From Micavibrio_A sp040381535 (GTDB taxonomy: Bacteria > Pseudomonadota > Alphaproteobacteria > Micavibrionales > Micavibrionaceae), in the NCBI GenBank assembly GCA_040381535.1, contig JBEIHF010000040.1, forward strand, positions 1 to 8,091: 8,091 nucleotides of DNA. The letters are read 5' to 3'. Shown here piece by piece: positions 5,953 through 8,091 of this stretch; the stretch's first letter is position 1; each line of letters opens with the position of its first letter. A program made the position numbers and the translations under genes. The notes under the pieces are model-generated. The model searched no databases. It was given only the letters and a program-made list of their open reading frames with translations, and had not been told where the DNA came from.

Positions 5953-7116
5953 CTACATCGTTGTGATTTCTGCCTGCAGAGCGCCTGCGGCTTTGATGGC
6001 TTGCAAAATCGTGATGACATCGCGCGGGGGAACGCCGAGGCGGTTCAAGCCGGTTACGAGATCTTCGAGCGTCACGCCCGTTTCCATGACGGCGAGTTTC
6101 GCGTTGGGGCCGTTGTTGACTTCCAAATCTGTGCGCGGAACCACAACGGTTTCGCCTTCTTCGGCAAAGGGATTGGGCTGCGATACTTGCGGTGTTTCGG
6201 TAATCTTGATGGTCAAGTTTGCTTGCGCAATGGCGACCGTGCTGATTTTCACATCCGAACCCATCACGATGACACCGGAGCGTTCATCGATCACAACACG
6301 CGCAATTTGATCGGGTTCGACGGGTAGTTGTTCGACATCGGTGATGAGGTCGACAATCGTGCCTGCATACATACTGGGACGTTTCAAAACAACGCTCGCA
6401 GGGTTTTCGGCCGTTGCGATGTTGGAAGCGGAGAAACCGTTGATTGCTTGCGCGATGCGGCGTGCGGTAGTGAAGTCGGGATTTCGAAGGGAAAGTTTTA
6501 CAGTCTCCAGATCCTCCAAACGGAAATTCAATTCGCGTTCGACAATCGCGCCGCCGGGAATGCGCGCGGCAGTCGGGGTATTCTGTGTCACGGACGTTGC
6601 GTCACCTTGCGCGGAGAAGCCGGAGATATTCACGGAACCTTGGGCAACGGCGTAGACTTCGCCATCGGCCGCCATCAAAGGCGTAACCAGAAGCGTTCCG
6701 CCTTGTAAGGATTCGGAATCGCCGAGCGAGGAAATGTTCACATCGATCGTTTGACCCTGATTGGTGAAGGGGGGCAGGGTTGCCGTTACCATCACGGCGG
6801 CGACGTTGCCGGTGTTGAGGTTTTGATCGCGCACGTTGACCCCAAGACGTTCCAGCATGGCGATCAGGGATTGTTCGGTGAAGGGTGAATTGTTGAGCGA
6901 GTCACCAGTACCGTTCAAACCTACGACCAAACCGTAACCGACCAATTGGTTTTCACGCACGCCTTCGAAGGCGACGATGTCTTTGATGCGCGTGGTTTTC
7001 GCGTCTGCGGTTCCGGCAAATCCGGCGAGTGTGAGAATCAGAACGCCCATGACGAACGTGACCAAAAGGGCCATTTCGATCATCGATCCGCGTTGTTTTT
7101 GTTTTTTGTTAAACAT
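5953..7116 (-). CDS. flgI: Flagellar P-ring protein FlgI
   Basis: FlgI is secreted by the Sec route and assembles in the periplasm into the P-ring, the bushing around the rod at the peptidoglycan. From the start chosen here it has 387 residues. Residues 1-39 form an unusually long signal peptide: a basic start with KKQKQRG, then a hydrophobic core (ALLVTFVMGVLILTL) and a probable cut after ADA (37-39). The mature part opens with KTTRIKDIVAFEGVRENQLV and continues with YGLVVGLNGTGDSLNNSPFT, the most conserved FlgI block. The end (VITILQAIKAAGALQAEITT, then Met) is typical. An in-frame ATG at 7137 is less likely: it lies about seven bases from the predicted transcription start and has no ribosome site. 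The ATG at 7116 has AGGGTGA upstream. First gene of the operon; flgA and flgH are not adjacent. Confidence 0.96.
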   Translation of the reverse strand: MFNKKQKQRGSMIEMALLVTFVMGVLILTLAGFAGTADAKTTRIKDIVAFEGVRENQLVGYGLVVGLNGTGDSLNNSPFTEQSLIAMLERLGVNVRDQNLNTGNVAAVMVTATLPPFTNQGQTIDVNISSLGDSESLQGGTLLVTPLMAADGEVYAVAQGSVNISGFSAQGDATSVTQNTPTAARIPGGAIVERELNFRLEDLETVKLSLRNPDFTTARRIAQAINGFSASNIATAENPASVVLKRPSMYAGTIVDLITDVEQLPVEPDQIARVVIDERSGVIVMGSDVKISTVAIAQANLTIKITETPQVSQPNPFAEEGETVVVPRTDLEVNNGPNAKLAVMETGVTLEDLVTGLNRLGVPPRDVITILQAIKAAGALQAEITTM

Positions 7117-7153
7117 AATTCTGTCTTCACCCTGCATAAATTCTTAAGAAACC

Positions 7154-7171
7154 TTGCGAAGACCATGCCAG
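7154..7171 (-). promoter_or_regulatory. Sigma54 (RpoN) -24/-12 promoter for the flgI-flgE operon
   Basis: The minus strand reads CTGGCATGGTCTTCGCAA. It has the invariant GG (7168-7169) and GC (7156-7157) with exactly ten bases between them. It closely follows the YTGGCACGRNNNTTGCW consensus, with C to T in the first element and TTGC to TCGC in the second. Transcription would start near 7144, about 28 bases before the chosen flgI ATG. Sigma54 promoters need an ATP-driven activator; in alphaproteobacterial flagellar hook genes this is usually a FlbD/FlgR-type protein, not encoded in this window. Confidence 0.75.
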
Positions 7172-7197
7172 AGCGTGTGGATATATTTTGGTAAATA

Positions 7198-7210
7198 AAT
7201 CAGTTGGTTA
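7198..7210 (+). promoter_or_regulatory. IHF binding site consensus
   Basis: AATCAG-TTGG-TTA matches WATCARNNNNTTR at every defined position, and an A/T-rich tract lies on its 5' side (about 7181-7200) as preferred by IHF. It sits at about -54 to -66 from the predicted sigma54 start, between that promoter and the upstream palindrome. IHF bending at such a place usually brings a bound activator into contact with RNA polymerase. Confidence 0.55.
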
Positions 7211-7266
7211 GTTTGAAAATACCCGCAGTCTTACCAAACCGAGCGGAAAAAATATCCTGCTTTATC

Positions 7267-7298
7267 TTTGCCTTAATCAACTCGGCAAATTTTGCCGA
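7267..7298. promoter_or_regulatory. Probable activator-binding (enhancer) palindrome upstream of flgI
   Basis: TCGGCAAA (7282-7289) and TTTGCCGA (7291-7298) form a perfect inverted repeat around a single T. A third half-site, TTTGCC, lies at 7267-7272. The palindrome centre is about 146 bases before the predicted sigma54 start, a typical distance for an enhancer. No T run follows on the minus strand, so it is a poor terminator. I infer a site for a FlbD-like activator, but cannot confirm the match to that protein's known sites. Confidence 0.55.
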
Positions 7299-7321
7299 AT
7301 TAAAATATAAAGCGCAAAAAG

Positions 7322-7349
7322 AAAACCGGCGGATTCTTCCGCCGGTTTT
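7322..7349 (-). terminator. Strong intrinsic terminator of the right flagellin
   Basis: The arms at 7322-7333 and 7338-7349 pair perfectly over 12 bases, with core CCGGCGGA against TCCGCCGG and a four-base loop. On the minus strand the stem runs directly into TTTTCTTTTT. It starts 48 bases after the flagellin stop. The plus strand also has T-rich sequence after the stem, so it could act in both directions. It insulates the flgI promoter from flagellin transcription. Confidence 0.88.
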
Positions 7350-7396
7350 TGTTTTCAATCTTTTTGCCGCCCCTCCTGGGCCGCGAAAGAGAATGA

Positions 7397-8091
7397 TTAG
7401 AACAGTCTGAGTACGGACTGCTGGGACTGAGAAGCCAGCGACAGAGCCGTAACGCCCAACTGTTGTCTCGTTTGCAGAGCCAGCAGGTTTGCACCTTCTT
7501 CGTTCGGATCAGCATCCGTCAAGTCGGCAGCGCCGGCTTTCAGAACATTGATCGTCTCTTGCGTGAATGTTTGGCGAGTCTGGATAATCGACAGGTTGTT
7601 TGCCAGCGTAGATCCAAAGTTACGCACTTCATTCAATGCGGATTTCGTTAGCGTTGCGAAGCGTTCGATAGCAGTGGAGCTGCTGAAGTTGGCCACGACC
7701 AGACCCAAGCCATCCGAAGTAAACGTCTCACCCGTTGTTAACAACGAGCTGGTATTGTCTTCGTTGAAGAAGGTCGTAATGTTGTCGCCGCGAAGCAAGT
7801 TAATACCGCGGTAATCGGCATCCTGTACGAGGTCGTCGATCTGTTTACGGATTGTATTGAAGTCCGCTGCGAATTGATCAAGCGCTTGCGTGCTGACGTT
7901 GAACCCAAGGATCGTTTCAAACGTTCCTGCGGCTGTAAGGCCACCGACAGCGCTAAGACGATCAAGGTTTCCAAGTGCGCCATCGCCCCAACCTAGGTTG
8001 AATGTACCGGCAGTAGCCGCGTTTCCGAACGTGATACCTACGTTTTCAACAGTATCGGAGAGGGACGTCAGTTCTAAAGCTCCCGTATCGC
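7397..8091 (-). CDS. fliC: Flagellin, C-terminal part (enters from the right edge)
   Basis: This is the last 230 residues of a flagellin; the N-terminus lies beyond the window. The frame is open from the right edge to the TAA at 7397-7399. The first roughly 75 visible residues are variable domain. From QALDQFAADFNTIRKQIDDL the conserved D1 region begins, with DADYRGINLLRGDN. The last 70 residues are the conserved D1/D0 helix: NNLSIIQTRQTFTQETINVL, then NEEGANLLALQTRQQLG and the terminal LASQSQQSVLRLF, the usual ending of alphaproteobacterial flagellins. Apparent internal starts, such as the TTG at 7798, fall within this conserved frame and are not real starts. It lies upstream of the hook operon in the same direction and is closed off by a strong terminator. 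It is a different copy from the flagellin at the left edge; the two cannot be compared because opposite ends are visible. Confidence 0.96.
   Translation of the reverse strand, partial: DTGALELTSLSDTVENVGITFGNAATAGTFNLGWGDGALGNLDRLSAVGGLTAAGTFETILGFNVSTQALDQFAADFNTIRKQIDDLVQDADYRGINLLRGDNITTFFNEDNTSSLLTTGETFTSDGLGLVVANFSSSTAIERFATLTKSALNEVRNFGSTLANNLSIIQTRQTFTQETINVLKAGAADLTDADPNEEGANLLALQTRQQLGVTALSLASQSQQSVLRLF

Larger units (their letters stand above)
7117..7396. other. Intergenic region between right flagellin and flgI
   Basis: This stretch of about 280 bases holds no gene. Reading toward flgI it contains the flagellin terminator, the GGCAAA/TTTGCC palindrome, an AT-rich segment with an IHF consensus, the sigma54 promoter and the flgI leader with AGGGTGA. 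I see no CtrA-type box here. Confidence 0.75.

Noticed and set aside
5633..6310. Plus-strand open frame of 225 codons across flgI and flgJ
   Set aside because: It spans two real minus-strand genes and their junction, has no recognisable domain and no convincing ribosome site.
7117..7137. Upstream flgI start at 7137
   Set aside because: It lies only about seven bases from the predicted transcription start, has no Shine-Dalgarno and adds acidic residues to the front of the signal peptide.
7282..7298. Palindrome as a second flagellin terminator
   Set aside because: No T run follows it on the minus strand, and the hairpin at 7322-7349 already provides a strong terminator.
7397..7798. A separate 133-residue protein starting at a TTG
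   Set aside because: The frame continues without a stop to the right edge and encodes conserved flagellin sequence before this point, so the TTG is internal.

Overview
The window is one flagellar locus of an alphaproteobacterium, and every recognisable gene lies on the minus strand. The lineage is read from protein style: the flagellin N-terminus with DNPQNFFTSQALSNRASDL, the flagellin C-terminus ending LASQSQQSVLRLF, a short FlgJ-type rod-binding protein without a muramidase domain, and the fliK-flgD-flgE hook cluster. A perfect CtrA-type box (TTAA-N7-TTAAC) and an RpoN-type promoter support this. Base composition is moderate, with AT-rich intergenic regions. I cannot name a genus.

Layout in the direction of transcription, right to left. 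(1) 8091-7397: the C-terminal part of a flagellin that enters from outside the window, closed by a strong hairpin terminator. (2) 7138-7396: a regulatory region. It holds a GGCAAA/TTTGCC palindrome, a consensus IHF site and a -24/-12 (sigma54) promoter, in the order and spacing of an enhancer-dependent promoter. (3) 7116-1237: a tightly packed operon encoding FlgI (P-ring), a FlgJ-type rod-binding protein, a FlgN-like chaperone, FliK (hook-length control), FlgD (hook cap) and FlgE (hook), with a probable terminator after flgE. (4) 860-1236: a 377-base AT-rich regulatory region with a CtrA-type box over the -35 of a housekeeping-type promoter. (5) 859-1: the N-terminal 286 codons of a second flagellin, which runs off the left edge.

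The gene products act at one stage of flagellar assembly. The rod-binding protein and FlgI complete the rod and P-ring, FlgD caps the growing hook, FlgE is the hook subunit, FliK sets hook length and switches export specificity, and FlgN normally escorts the hook-filament junction proteins FlgK and FlgL. Flagellin then forms the filament. In several junctions the stop codon lies in or next to the Shine-Dalgarno of the next gene, which suggests translational coupling.

I found no mobile element, CRISPR array, RNA gene or unknown system. The parts most worth a second look are regulatory: the three-part sigma54 promoter region before flgI, and the apparent direct CtrA control of a late gene (flagellin).
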